From: Spirosoma sordidisoli
GTDB lineage: Bacteria > Bacteroidota > Bacteroidia > Cytophagales > Spirosomataceae
Direction: 5' to 3'
Assembly: GCF_004138325.1 (NCBI RefSeq)
Contig: NZ_SBLB01000002.1
Location: 186,001 to 250,000, forward strand
Length of the DNA stretch: 64,000 nucleotides
The translations under genes were made by a program, and so were the position numbers. Under the pieces are notes generated by a model. That model made no database searches, was not told where the DNA came from, and was given only the letters and a program-made list of their open reading frames with translations. Below, piece after piece: positions 19,375-29,083 of this stretch (the first letter of the stretch is position 1; every line of letters starts with the position of its first letter).

Positions 19375-19830
19375 TTACCGAGTTTTCTGAATCACGAAGG
19401 TAACCACGCCGAACACCCTGAAATCATCGTTGGGCTGTACATAGATAGGCTGGTATCTAGGATTGGAAGGCAACAGGACAACCAGCGGATGAGCATACTG
19501 GATACGCTTTACGGTATGTTCACCATTGAACCAGACAACGGCAATTTTGCCGCTGGTGGCCTCCTGAGAGCAATCAACAATTAGGATATCGCCCGGCTCG
19601 ATGCGGTCGCCGGTCATGCTGTCGCCGGTGACGCGAACGAAATAAGTCGCTTCGGCATTGGTGATGCAGAGGTCGTTTAGATCGCAGACCCGATCAATAT
19701 AGTTTTCGGCCGGTGAGGGAAAGCCAGCCTGGACCAGACTCTGGAAAAAGGGAATGCGCAGCCGGGTCTCTACAGTTGCCCTGGCGAAGTCATATACGCT
19801 CAAGCGTTCTTGTGTACGCAATGCCGTCAT
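19375..19830 (-). CDS. umuD: UmuD, LexA-like S24 serine protease subunit
   Basis: 151 residues. The Ser/Lys dyad is Ser71 in GDSM and Lys108 in HTVKRI, and an Ala35-Gly36 bond sits where RecA-stimulated self-cleavage occurs in this family. No N-terminal DNA-binding domain is present, which separates it from LexA. It is the first gene of the operon with umuC. The upstream region is very AT-rich; I could not identify a convincing SOS box. Confidence 0.93.
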   Translation of the reverse strand: MTALRTQERLSVYDFARATVETRLRIPFFQSLVQAGFPSPAENYIDRVCDLNDLCITNAEATYFVRVTGDSMTGDRIEPGDILIVDCSQEATSGKIAVVWFNGEHTVKRIQYAHPLVVLLPSNPRYQPIYVQPNDDFRVFGVVTFVIQKTR

Positions 19831-20629
19831 GTAATGAATTGATTACGGCAGCGATACTAGAGAGTTAAATTATATAATACAAGTAAAATATAAAAAATTA
19901 TGTTTTTATGACCCAAACGCAACGTTCACTCGCTAGAATTGATATTCATTCGCCACACCTGGACCTTATGGCATAGTAAAAACATAATATCAATCGATTT
20001 TAAGTAGCATTGCTAAGAGTTCGCCATGGGATGCCCGGTTGATTTACAGTGCTGCTCCGGCATACTGCCCTTTACGCATTCGCACGATCTGTGATCTAAG
20101 TCGTCTCAAGCTGTGCGGGTATTTCGAGAATAAATTAAAGAACCAATTTTGCTCTTTACTTAGTGTGGTTACTTATTCTCGATCATGTCAGGTGGTTTTT
20201 ACCTGGTCCTATAACAATGTTGAACGAAGGGACTATCTGCCAAAGCTGCCCTGAGCTGGAAAAAAATACGTGGGGCTTGGAAATGCACGACCACTCATTT
20301 GCTCAACACTTGCGCAGGAAATACCAACGATTCAGGCCGTGTAACGCTCAACGCGGATAAGACGCGTTGCTCGGGTATAAAATCGATGCTGAGTTGGCTA
20401 CCAGAAGAGCCTATGAACTGACTGGTGACTCGCTGATGCCGATCGACTAGACCGGCAGGTAGACATCATCCTGAGGCTTCAAGCTGATCAGTGCGATAAA
20501 CCGAAGTTTGTTCGGACTGGTAGCGGTGTTATCGTCACCGAACTGGCTCGCTAACGAGCGTTGGCTAGTTGTCCTGTTAGTGGTAGAAGTACTTTCTTGA
20601 CATATTTCAGATTATATAATCTAACGATA
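19831..20629. other. Gene-poor interval upstream of umuD
   Basis: About 800 bp without a supported gene. The first 100 bp are AT-rich and presumably hold the umuD promoter on the minus strand. Two weak open stretches may be relics: minus 20044 to about 20145, ending in a basic SLRRLRSQIVRMRKGQYAG tail, and a plus-strand stretch near 20430-20555 that ends RTGSGVIVTELAR and would need a frameshift to join an upstream piece. Neither is identified. Confidence 0.3.
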
Positions 20630-20905
20630 ATGGTGTATAGCCGGGAAGTTCGCTTTGATACTGGGTGTCCTTCCATTGCCGATATTATCGACAGGGTCCG
20701 TCAGCGGACAGGTATACATCCTATTTACTTGTCTGATAAATGGCTCCTGGTCAACCCACTTGACCAGAACGATCTATTTAGCCTATACCCCATTGGGGAG
20801 GATTGTATTGTTCTAACTAACGAAGGGCCTACCACGGATTTATTAATGACTACTTTATATGTACTTTTAGAAATGGGAGGCTATTACACAGACTGGGCTG
20901 GTTAA
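20630..20905 (+). CDS. Hypothetical small protein, 91 aa
   Basis: The ATG at 20630 follows an AT-rich stretch (TTATATAAT) that could be a promoter; a longer frame from 20561 is unlikely. No signal or membrane segment. The middle reads HPIYLSDKWLLVNPLDQNDL. Not recognised. It is followed by another small gene and a TlpA-like gene on the same strand. Confidence 0.4.
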   Translation: MVYSREVRFDTGCPSIADIIDRVRQRTGIHPIYLSDKWLLVNPLDQNDLFSLYPIGEDCIVLTNEGPTTDLLMTTLYVLLEMGGYYTDWAG

Positions 20906-21013
20906 GTAGTTGATTTATCAACATAAGCCAGCTTATCTAACAAAACGAGCCAATATGGCCGGTTGGTCGTTTCCGTTCAATGATATCAGCCTTCTCAAAC
21001 GTTCTTCGATGAT

Positions 21014-21265
21014 ATGATGACCTCTGGTGAGGTACTAGCTGGCAATCTACAAGAGTTAATTCAGCTCAGACAGATCAGACGGATTCAGATTTATATGATT
21101 GATGCAGATGAGTTGCACGGTGAAGGATTCATTGGTCTTTCAAGTACGAATTTATTGAGGTTGATCAATCCTGGTATAATCTTAATCGAATACATAAATA
21201 TGAGTGCAGCGATGATACCCTATCGCTCTATTTTCCCTTCCATTGAGCATCTTCGGTTAACATAG
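21014..21265 (+). CDS. Hypothetical small protein, 83 aa
   Basis: Cytoplasmic, Ile/Leu-rich, starting MMTSGEVLAGNLQELIQLRQ. It ends just before the TlpA-like gene (start 21289). Not recognised; the coding call rests on length and orientation only. Confidence 0.35.
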   Translation: MMTSGEVLAGNLQELIQLRQIRRIQIYMIDADELHGEGFIGLSSTNLLRLINPGIILIEYINMSAAMIPYRSIFPSIEHLRLT

Positions 21266-21288
21266 TGGCACATATTCAACAAAACTGT

Positions 21289-22683
21289 ATGAAGCTTTTT
21301 CAACTCATTATAGGAGGTGTTTTGCTAGTTCAGCAAGTCTGGGCTCAACCAACAATTCATCTACAATTGATTGGTCAGTCTAAAGAACCAACTTATCTAG
21401 AATATATTGATGTTTTTGATAATGAACAACTAACCATCTTATCTAATGTAAGACAGAAAGCGCAGTGGTCCGTCAAACAACCCATATTTTTGAGAGATGC
21501 TGACCACCGCAGCCAAGCTCTATACTTACTATTCCCGGGTAGATCCTACACCTTAACACGGGGAACAAACTACTACTTAACCGCAAAAACAGCCTTCGAT
21601 ACAACCAATGCTGTTGCTAACTGCCATCAACAGTTTTTTGATGCACAGAAATCGCTTAAACAAGGCGATTGGGATTTCGAAAAAGAATACTTGGTTGGCA
21701 CTACCTATAGTAAGCTCACATTTGCCGAACGAGCACTTGAACTTCATCAGCGTTATCGAAGCCGCTTAAATTATTTGACTCATTACGGCCACCAGCACCA
21801 CTTGACCAGTAAGCAATTAACCCCTTGGAAAGACTACTTTTTCTATCAGTACATACGAGGCTTAGTGGCTCATAATCCAATCCAGATTCCACTTGATTCA
21901 ACGAAACAGTACGTTCACTTCTTTCGGGATGACGCCAAACTATACATTCCCGAGTACCGTGCTGCGGTTACTGGTCTGTTACGTGTAATGGCTCACCAAT
22001 CTTCAGGTAAGCTTGATTTCGAGCGGATGTACAATACAGCATATCGGTCGTTTTCGGGGGCTACTCGTGATTACTTGTTATTTCATATTATGAAAACATT
22101 GAGCCAGCCGAAAAGGGACAAATCACCCAACCTCGATTTTGATTTACCGCTAGCTCGCAAATTACTACCCGCTTTTCAAAGGGATTGCCAACTGCTGGCT
22201 TATGTTGAGTATGTTTCTAAATCAATGGACTTCCTTACCAACACTCGGTCGTCCGCAAGAGATGAAGTAATCCTCTTGGACAGGTTAGGAGTATCTACGA
22301 CTTGGGCTCAACTGTTAGCCAATCATCGTGGTCGCGTCGTATACGTAGATTTTTGGGCCAGTTGGTGTGCTCCGTGTCGGGCTGAACTGCCTGATTCTCA
22401 TCAGCTACGAAGATCGTTGGCGAACAACAACATTAGTTTTCTTTACATTTCAATGGACAATGACCCTCAAGCTTGGGCCAACGCGGTGAAACAAGTTGGT
22501 CTTGAGAAAACAGCTAGTTATTTGCTGACTCACTCGTTTCAATCAGCTTTGGCTAAACAATACCAGTTGAAAGCCATTCCACGTTACCTATTATTTGATC
22601 GAAATGGGAAGTTGATATCGGCCAAAGCAAAACGTCCCAGTGACAAGTCTCTTCGAGTTCAATTGCAAGATTTATCTCGGTAA
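21289..22683 (+). CDS. Exported TlpA-like thiol:disulfide oxidoreductase
   Basis: 464 residues from ATG 21289, which begins a clean signal peptide (ending VWAQ); the GTG at 21265 is a less likely start. Residues 20-330 are a helical and strand region common in Bacteroidota TlpA proteins. The C-terminal thioredoxin domain has VDFWASWCAPCRAELP with the redox pair Cys360 and Cys363, and the cis-Pro loop KAIPRYLLF. It should act in the periplasm as a disulfide reductase. Confidence 0.85.
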   Translation: MKLFQLIIGGVLLVQQVWAQPTIHLQLIGQSKEPTYLEYIDVFDNEQLTILSNVRQKAQWSVKQPIFLRDADHRSQALYLLFPGRSYTLTRGTNYYLTAKTAFDTTNAVANCHQQFFDAQKSLKQGDWDFEKEYLVGTTYSKLTFAERALELHQRYRSRLNYLTHYGHQHHLTSKQLTPWKDYFFYQYIRGLVAHNPIQIPLDSTKQYVHFFRDDAKLYIPEYRAAVTGLLRVMAHQSSGKLDFERMYNTAYRSFSGATRDYLLFHIMKTLSQPKRDKSPNLDFDLPLARKLLPAFQRDCQLLAYVEYVSKSMDFLTNTRSSARDEVILLDRLGVSTTWAQLLANHRGRVVYVDFWASWCAPCRAELPDSHQLRRSLANNNISFLYISMDNDPQAWANAVKQVGLEKTASYLLTHSFQSALAKQYQLKAIPRYLLFDRNGKLISAKAKRPSDKSLRVQLQDLSR

Positions 22684-22790
22684 AATAGTCAATCTAATAT
22701 TTGATTTTATACAGAGTAATCGCCATTTCGACATACGGCTGATTCTTACTTTCATCTACTAATATAATTGCACTTATACAACATTAGTGA

Positions 22791-23210
22791 ATGAAAAAGG
22801 ACTCAAAGTTAGGCGTTGTGATCTTTGTATTCATAGTTAGCGTCATGTTGATTAGAGACGTATATCGACATAATGAATTATCAAAAACCTTGAAAGAGTG
22901 CTCTGTTTACACAGTGGGAAATATTTATAAAGTCTATACTTTACGCGGTATGCCCCATGCAAAATACACTTATAATATTGGTTCATATACCATTAAGTAC
23001 GATGAACGCGTAAACAATTTTGATACTGGAGAAACATGGTCAGTTGATGCGAAGAAGCTAGCAAAGAGAAGGTTATTTTTGCAAGTAAGTTGTAGCGACA
23101 TTAATACTCATCGTATACTATGGAATACCACAATACCGGATACTTTACATCAGATACCCACGGAAGGCTGGCAACAAAAACCATCTTGGGTAAAAGAATG
23201 GTTGCATTGA
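22791..23210 (+). CDS. Small membrane-anchored hypothetical protein
   Basis: 139 residues with one N-terminal hydrophobic segment (LGVVIFVFIVSVMLI) after MKKDSK, and a strand-rich remainder. AT-rich. Followed by two more short AT-rich genes on the same strand. Not recognised. Confidence 0.5.
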   Translation: MKKDSKLGVVIFVFIVSVMLIRDVYRHNELSKTLKECSVYTVGNIYKVYTLRGMPHAKYTYNIGSYTIKYDERVNNFDTGETWSVDAKKLAKRRLFLQVSCSDINTHRILWNTTIPDTLHQIPTEGWQQKPSWVKEWLH

Positions 23211-23322
23211 AGATTCAATTATTGTATGAGGATAGTTGCACTATTTTAATAATATTAAGTTTTGCTACGTAATCTAATTTCTGAAAATAAATCCTTTGTA
23301 TAATGGTACTTATACAACAAAA

Positions 23323-23733
23323 ATGAAACGGTGGCTACTACTTGTTACTTGGCTTCTTTGTGAAGCTTACGTCAGTTTCGGTCAGACTAAACCAAACGAT
23401 GTGTACTTGATTAAAAAGATACATTCAGTAAATAATTGGAATGTTATATATGCTTCCAAACAGGACAGTTTGTATAAAATAGTTGTACAAAAGGAAAGTG
23501 TGACGACACCTAATTGCCGTAAACTATTTAAAGGTCATTACTATAATTTGGTTTTGCATTCGAGAAGAGCTAATCCACCAATTATAAATGGCGTTAAACT
23601 AGCGCCAGTAAATTACTCAGACGTTCACTGTTATAGTTATGATGAACGAACAGCTATATGCATTGAGCCAAAAAGAGGAATTTACGATTTATACATGGCA
23701 GAGAATATTCATGGATTATGTATCACGCAATAA
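23323..23733 (+). CDS. Exported hypothetical protein
   Basis: 136 residues from ATG 23323 (MKRWLLLVTWLLCEAYVSFG), a clear signal peptide; an upstream in-frame ATG at 23296 would add nine polar residues. The mature part has four Cys and a strand-rich pattern. AT-rich. Not recognised. Confidence 0.5.
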   Translation: MKRWLLLVTWLLCEAYVSFGQTKPNDVYLIKKIHSVNNWNVIYASKQDSLYKIVVQKESVTTPNCRKLFKGHYYNLVLHSRRANPPIINGVKLAPVNYSDVHCYSYDERTAICIEPKRGIYDLYMAENIHGLCITQ

Positions 23734-23873
23734 AACTTTTCTAAGACAGTGATCAGAAGAAAATCTAACCCATTCTCTGTTTAGTCGACTAACATAATCT
23801 GCGTTAGACAACGATCTACCAAATAGTACAATATGCAAAGGGTATATAAGGACACTTTATATTGAACTTTTCA

Positions 23874-24128
23874 ATGGAACAACTAAATCAACTACCCTGG
23901 TACTTCTATGCATTTTTTGCTTTACTAGCCATCTATTCATGGGTAGCTGGTTTCGCTTACATACATAGAGAGAAAGGTAAAAAAGGCTTAATTAAGGCAA
24001 GTATTTTATTTCTAATCAACATTGTTATAACAGTGGCAATGTATAGATACTTTACTACGAAAAAGACTAAAGATCTCACTCGGCACAATACGGCCATTTG
24101 TATCACTTTTTGTAGGTCAGTTGTATAA
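23874..24128 (+). CDS. Small two-segment membrane protein
   Basis: 84 residues from ATG 23874 (MEQLNQLPWYFYAFFALLAI). Two hydrophobic segments, about 8-28 and 40-58, enclose a basic loop (HREKGKKGLIK). The last 20 residues look unstructured. Not recognised. Confidence 0.45.
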   Translation: MEQLNQLPWYFYAFFALLAIYSWVAGFAYIHREKGKKGLIKASILFLINIVITVAMYRYFTTKKTKDLTRHNTAICITFCRSVV

Positions 24129-24207
24129 CTAGACTTATGTAAAGGGAGTAAATTGAGAAAGGAAACAATTCGTTACAGGGGTTACTTTCTTGGCTTTGTC
24201 TTACCTC

Positions 24208-24597
24208 TCACTGTACCGTCTGGGCTATTTCCTTTAGTTTTATTTGAGGGACATCAATGGTGTTCGTCGTGGAGAGGTTGCAAATAGGATTGGAAACAAC
24301 ATCTGTCTGGTAGAACATAAAGCTATACCGTCTGGCTGAGTCTAACCGGCTCGCTTCTGGACTGTACGTCTTGACTACATTCTTATAAGCTCTCCCATTA
24401 AAACTTACATCTCTTCCAAAATTTTCCCTTACAGAGTTGGTATCTAAACTGATTAGCAGGGCATTCAGCGAATCATTTGTGTTGCAGGTTTCTCGACCAA
24501 TGACTCTGCCTGATACCATTTCAAAATCAACTGTGGGCAGTCCACATCCTGAAATCATCTGGCAGACAACAGCTAACGATATAAATCCCTTTTTCAT
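24208..24597 (-). CDS. Lipoprotein, unknown function
   Basis: 129 residues. The signal peptide ends in ISGC, a plausible lipobox with lipidated Cys near 18. The mature protein has FEMVSGRVIGRETC and FGRDVSFNGRAYKNVVKTYS, suggesting a small beta domain. AT-rich. It begins a run of leftward genes extending to 30213. Not recognised. Confidence 0.55.
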   Translation of the reverse strand: MKKGFISLAVVCQMISGCGLPTVDFEMVSGRVIGRETCNTNDSLNALLISLDTNSVRENFGRDVSFNGRAYKNVVKTYSPEASRLDSARRYSFMFYQTDVVSNPICNLSTTNTIDVPQIKLKEIAQTVQ

Positions 24598-24728
24598 AAG
24601 ATCGTCTTTATAGCAAGACTCTAATTAACAAGGAAAGGTGGCAATGGCTGTTGTATAAGTGGAGGTTATGTTAGCCTAAGTCACTATTTCTTCAATCTAA
24701 CATCCTCGACCCTCGCTCGAAATAAGCC

Positions 24729-25019
24729 TTAGCAAAAACGGGCCACTGGAGGAACACGATTGATCGATGGGCCATGCACGTCTAACCTCTCATCAAGATC
24801 GAACGAAAATGCTCCTTCAACGGTGTTTGACTGCTGATTATAGGCAGTAATCCATATCCAGTTAGGACGACAACCTGCGTACTGGTAGGGTTTGATCAAC
24901 CCTCCTCCATTAATCAGAAGCCAGCAGTTAGCCCGCTCAACATCAACCGTTCGGTTTCTATCAAGTTGACTCAGCTTAAACTTACCTTTTTTGAGTGGAA
25001 TGTTGTAGAGATGGAATCG
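24729..25019 (-). pseudogene. 3' remnant of a DUF6252-like exported protein
   Basis: A 96-codon open frame with stop, preceded directly by an in-frame stop (25020-25022). It contains no Met and no usable start near its 5' end. The translation is clearly protein-like: FHLYNIPLKKGKFKLSQLD, WLLINGG, and SNTVEGAFSFDLDERLDV. The (V/S)GxFxF motif and the preceding pattern match the C-terminal half of DUF6252-type Bacteroidota lipoproteins. The signal and N-terminal half are missing. Family assignment is moderate. Confidence 0.6.
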
Positions 25020-25065
25020 TTATGTATGCATACAATCACTATTACAGCCTAGTACCATTCTTGAC

Positions 25066-25782
25066 TTATTTGGTAGCAGTTACTAGAAGATTGTCAATAG
25101 CAGCTTTTGCCTTATAATAAGGGTTTAATGCACCCAGTGAGCTATCAACTCCGATCCAAGCTTGGCGAATAACACCTTCCTGATCTATTACAAAGGTGGT
25201 AGGAAAACTCATTACTTGAAAGGATCTGGCCAGGCTCTGCGCATCAGCTACCACCTTAAAATCAAAGCGATTCTGCTCAAAAAAAGCCGACTTTAATCGA
25301 TCCGCTTTATCGGTTGAGAAACCAATGAAAAGAACATTCTTTCCTTTGTACTCCTCAACTAGTTTATTCAGGGCGGGTATTTCTGCTCGGCAAGGTGCGC
25401 AACTCATGAACCAAAAATTCACAACGACGATCTTCCCCTCTAATGAAGCCGCATCATACGTTTCGCCGTTTATAGTTTTAAAAGATTGGAGGGGCGCTTT
25501 CTGACCTTTAACACATTCTTCCCAATCGCTATAAGTCTGTTTTAGTTTTTGATAAGTAGGATCCAGGGTGGGAAACAGTGATTGTGTATTTGGAGATTTA
25601 CTCTCCATTATCTTTCGTCTGTTCTTGTGTAAAGTTTCAGAACAGAGTTTTAGGGTTGCAGTGCTTTGAGCACATGAGCTTGAATTCCCTAGTTGAAGTG
25701 AACAAAACAAAATAGCCAGGAAAAGCTGTAGGAAGAGGAGAGGTAAGGAACGCATGGCTGGAATCTTTACGTGAACACTCAT
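25066..25782 (-). CDS. Exported TlpA/ResA-like thioredoxin protein
   Basis: 238 residues; a second ATG at 25755 would start the protein at the signal peptide (MRSLPLLFLQLFLAILF). The thioredoxin domain has VVNFWFMSCAPCRAEIPALN with redox Cys128 and Cys131, FIGFSTDKADRLK, and the cis-Pro loop MSFPTTFVID. Probable periplasmic disulfide reductase. It lies between a broken lipoprotein gene and a second thioredoxin-fold gene on the same strand. Confidence 0.85.
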   Translation of the reverse strand: MSVHVKIPAMRSLPLLFLQLFLAILFCSLQLGNSSSCAQSTATLKLCSETLHKNRRKIMESKSPNTQSLFPTLDPTYQKLKQTYSDWEECVKGQKAPLQSFKTINGETYDAASLEGKIVVVNFWFMSCAPCRAEIPALNKLVEEYKGKNVLFIGFSTDKADRLKSAFFEQNRFDFKVVADAQSLARSFQVMSFPTTFVIDQEGVIRQAWIGVDSSLGALNPYYKAKAAIDNLLVTATK

Positions 25783-25997
25783 TCTAATAACATGGAAAAA
25801 TTGGTTTCCTTACATAAAAACATCTTCAGAAAGCTACACTTAGTTAATGGTTATTGACCCGTGAATAGGTCTGTAAAGTTTACATCCGATCGATGCATCT
25901 TCTGAAAAAGATGGACAACCTCTGCGAGCAGACGTCTTTGCGAACTAATTCACGCATCAATAACTAGAACCTCCCTATAATAACCTCTACGTTATTT

Positions 25998-27089
25998 CTA
26001 CTTGAGAGTAGTCATTAAAATACCTGTAAGATCTTGAATTGATAAATCCCGCTTAATAACGGTTCCCGTAGCATCTAGTAATAAATTGTCAGGTATACGT
26101 TCCACGTTAAAGGCTTCAAATACGGTGGTGCTCTCCATCGTTGTCAACCAAGGTAAAGATTCTTTTTGTAGTGCGACTTGGCCCATAGCCTTATCAAATT
26201 CGCGGGAAATGGTAAGAATTTCAAAACCCAACGGTTGATATTGCTTGTAAAGCTTCTTTAACGAAACATGTCTCCACAAACAGGAGATCAAATGGCTAGA
26301 CGAAAAATCGATTAGAATAAGCTTTTTCCTGAGCGTTGGTATAGCGATATGCTCGCCTGATAAGTTAGAGAAGGAATAATTGAAAAGTTTGCCTTCTGTC
26401 TGTTTGCCTAATAGGTTTCTTTCAATGTATTCGTAAGAAGGATAATGTCTAAAAGCAGAGAGTTTACCAAATAGTTCTAATGCTGTTTTGTAAGGTAAAC
26501 TAGAAAAATGCGTGGCAAATAAGTACCAACTCGCAGCTGAAGAACTATTCTCTTTGATCATATTCGCTATCACAATCTCATAATTTCTTCTTAGTGAATC
26601 AGCCATTTTTTCATACACAAATAAAGAGTCACCAGCGGCATTAAGTAATGATAGATCGATTGGTAATGTTGTAGATACTTCAGTTAGTTGGTCTAGTAAG
26701 GATCGTTGCTGTTGCCATACTTCACTGTTGGAAGATCCTGAGATAACAATTGGTATAGAAGCTGTTGGATCATACGCGATATCAATTTGAGGGGAGTCAA
26801 TCAAGAAATGAACGTCTTCGTTGTTGCCTTCAATCCAAATGTAAGCAGAACTTAAATCGGCTGTACTAACTTTGAACGTAGCCTGTCGATTGACTACTAT
26901 TGCCGTGTTTACAATTACGTTTTGATATAAAGGCTGGACTACTAATTTCGTTTCTCTGCCTTCCCAAGCAGCTGGTAAAAAGCACTTGACTTGACTAGTA
27001 CGCTGAGCATTCCCTAGAGTGGGCACACAAAACAACATGCCAAAACATATCAAACTGACTACTATTCTAATGCTGTCTTTTTGTTGCAT
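25998..27089 (-). CDS. Exported thioredoxin-fold protein with degenerate active site
   Basis: 363 residues with a signal peptide (LGNAQ). Residues 30-120 resemble the N-terminal DUF4369 domain found before Bacteroidota TlpA domains. The C-terminal 130 residues keep the thioredoxin layout (LILIDFSSSHLISCLWRHV, FEILTISREFDK, RIPDNLLLDATG), but the first redox Cys is replaced, leaving only one Cys at the motif. It therefore probably cannot cycle a CxxC disulfide; it may act as a chaperone or be decaying. Confidence 0.7.
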   Translation of the reverse strand: MQQKDSIRIVVSLICFGMLFCVPTLGNAQRTSQVKCFLPAAWEGRETKLVVQPLYQNVIVNTAIVVNRQATFKVSTADLSSAYIWIEGNNEDVHFLIDSPQIDIAYDPTASIPIVISGSSNSEVWQQQRSLLDQLTEVSTTLPIDLSLLNAAGDSLFVYEKMADSLRRNYEIVIANMIKENSSSAASWYLFATHFSSLPYKTALELFGKLSAFRHYPSYEYIERNLLGKQTEGKLFNYSFSNLSGEHIAIPTLRKKLILIDFSSSHLISCLWRHVSLKKLYKQYQPLGFEILTISREFDKAMGQVALQKESLPWLTTMESTTVFEAFNVERIPDNLLLDATGTVIKRDLSIQDLTGILMTTLK

Positions 27090-27173
27090 AAATGGCAGTA
27101 CGTCAAGAATTTTCTGAGATTACACTTAATCTTTCTGTTAGCTATCACACTTCTTGTGATAATTTATAACCGT

Positions 27174-27503
27174 CTAGTTCTTCTTAGGCAGAGCTGTTTT
27201 AGGCATCACTTGAAACAATGAATCTATCGACCAATGCTCTACTGGCTTGCTTTTAATTTTCGAACTCACTGAAACTTGTCCTCCAGAAGTTAAAGCAACT
27301 GGCCTGGACCGGTTAGGCATAGGTATTGCATCCCCCTTCCCGTTTCGAGTAGGTATGTCCAACGCATTTCCTTTTCCTTTGAGTAAAGGCATATTATCTA
27401 TATTCTGAATCTGCAATGAATCGTTTTTTTGCTTCACTGAATTTTGTTGGGCGAAACTGGCTGTTGCAACTAACAAGCATACCAAGATTGCTACTATTTT
27501 CAT
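27174..27503 (-). CDS. Exported hypothetical protein, 109 aa
   Basis: Clear signal peptide (MKIVAILVCLLVATASFAQQ). The mature 90 residues are polar, with two copies of a short motif (KGKGNALDIP and GKGDAIPMPN) and no Cys. Probably periplasmic and unstructured. Not recognised. Confidence 0.5.
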   Translation of the reverse strand: MKIVAILVCLLVATASFAQQNSVKQKNDSLQIQNIDNMPLLKGKGNALDIPTRNGKGDAIPMPNRSRPVALTSGGQVSVSSKIKSKPVEHWSIDSLFQVMPKTALPKKN

Positions 27504-27587
27504 GGTCAGTTATTTATGCATTTATGTATAGACCCGCCTTATACCTGTAAGTTTACTGTATAGGTGGTACTAGGCTAAGTATTGTTT

Positions 27588-27911
27588 CTATATCTGATCC
27601 TCATACCCCAGATCAGCAATTTTGCAGCCGGTTCGAGTAATAACCAAGACTCCAAATTTATCCGACTCGCAGGAACCTTTTCTTGTACCCAATTTATCAT
27701 ACCGCACACACTCTAGGCTGGTAATTTCCCCTTTGTTATTTCGACTGATTACTTTCACCTCTGCTTTAATTCCATATTCTTGCAAAACCTGTTGTTGAAC
27801 CTGCTTGATTTGGCCATCTGTGAACGTTCTAGTCACTTTAAAAATAGGTTCATCAAGTATGCTGACATTAGTCGTGATCCATGTCAGTAGCAATAACATC
27901 ACTTGTTTCAT
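27588..27911 (-). CDS. Exported hypothetical protein, 107 aa
   Basis: The signal segment is MKQVMLLLLTWITTNVS. The rest contains IKAEVKVISRNNKGEITSLE, a pattern also seen in domains that follow M56/BlaR1-type sensors in Bacteroidota, but here it stands alone. Three Cys in the C-terminal half. Family uncertain. Confidence 0.45.
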   Translation of the reverse strand: MKQVMLLLLTWITTNVSILDEPIFKVTRTFTDGQIKQVQQQVLQEYGIKAEVKVISRNNKGEITSLECVRYDKLGTRKGSCESDKFGVLVITRTGCKIADLGYEDQI

Positions 27912-28022
27912 AGTCTGAATTGGTTTTGAATCTATTAAATAATCTAGCGTATGTTAGTTGACTTTTTCTTTTCATTGATTTTCGTACAAATGAAGGCTTA
28001 CATAGATCTTGAAAAGTCAAAG

Positions 28023-28487
28023 TCAAAATAAAGGAAGGTTGTAAATAATCTTGTTTTTCAGCGGAACCTGCTCTCCCGTTTTGCGTTGAGCAACCAGTGT
28101 CAATTCCAATTCGTAACGGTCTCCCGGCTGAGCCATCGTGTAAAAAATGTTCATGGGCTCGGGACTTCCCTGTCGCCAGAAAGCGAAAGCTGTGTATTTG
28201 TTAGAGCGTAATAGTGTAACCTTCGCCTGACTGATAACAAGGGCGGAATAGTATTGCTTTGTTGCAAGAGCTGTGGTGTCAAAAACAACGGAGAAATCTC
28301 TGAGCTTAATATCCCTTCTTACTCCAGACCAATCGGTTATAGGCTTGCGATCGGCAAAAACTCGAACGTTGTCTAATTCGTTGAGTGTCGCTATAGTTTC
28401 ATCAACAGTGTTTTGTGCCTGACTACTGCTCATAAGTAAGCAAAACCCGATAGTTTGGAATACAATGATGCAGAGCATCATAACCAT
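28023..28487 (-). CDS. Exported hypothetical protein
   Basis: The ATG at 28487 is chosen because it begins the signal peptide (MVMMLCIIVFQTIGF, ending SSSQAQ); the frame is open from a TTG at 28568, three bases after the previous gene. The mature part of about 130 residues is strand-rich (GDRYELELTLVAQRKTGEQV). Probably co-transcribed with the gene ending at 28572. Not recognised. Confidence 0.5.
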   Translation of the reverse strand: MVMMLCIIVFQTIGFCLLMSSSQAQNTVDETIATLNELDNVRVFADRKPITDWSGVRRDIKLRDFSVVFDTTALATKQYYSALVISQAKVTLLRSNKYTAFAFWRQGSPEPMNIFYTMAQPGDRYELELTLVAQRKTGEQVPLKNKIIYNLPLF

Positions 28488-28571
28488 TGTGTCAGCCCCA
28501 TTACCTAAAGGGGAGAAAGCTAGAATACGTCTACAACACGTCGAACAAAGTTTGCTAGAGTTCGTCAAAAG

Positions 28572-28934
28572 CTAAGGCAGATTGTAGTCAATCTTTATTA
28601 CACGCTTACCCTTCTTATCGGGCTCTCCTATCGAGATCGAGTCAATGTCTTTCCTCTTATCAGATACTATCTGCTTAATATATTTGACATCTGTCAATGA
28701 CTTGCCGTTTAAAAGATAAGTAACTGTGCCTGCTGGATAATCAAACAAGTTAATTGATTTCCTCTCCACTCTAACTATGCTATCAAGTCCCCCGTAATCG
28801 GTACGTTCACCCTTTAATGGCTTGATTTGGTCATAAGAGGGGAAAGCTTCTTGGGTCTTCTGTACTTGGCCAATGGCAATATTATTGCAAAGACTCAAGC
28901 TACACACAGATATCAATAGGAGATAGCCTTTCAT
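28572..28934 (-). CDS. Exported protein with plug-like beta motif
   Basis: 120 residues with a signal peptide (NNIAIGQ). The C-terminal part, TYLLNGKSLTDVKYIKQIVS, then IDSISIGEPDKKGKRVIKID, resembles the short YLLDG...I.SI.V...G..G...I motif of TonB-receptor plugs and M56-associated tails. Alone it is too short to be a receptor. Family uncertain. Confidence 0.5.
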   Translation of the reverse strand: MKGYLLLISVCSLSLCNNIAIGQVQKTQEAFPSYDQIKPLKGERTDYGGLDSIVRVERKSINLFDYPAGTVTYLLNGKSLTDVKYIKQIVSDKRKDIDSISIGEPDKKGKRVIKIDYNLP

Positions 28935-29083
28935 AATTTTAAGCTTTTACGTTGGAGACCCTTATCTACTCGCGTTGGTTTGCATGACATTAACTTATTT
29001 GTTGTACTAGCACGAATATGTAAAGAGACTATTTGCATAAAGCAAAGCAACTGCCAGCTTTTGTGAATACGAGTAGGGCTTGT

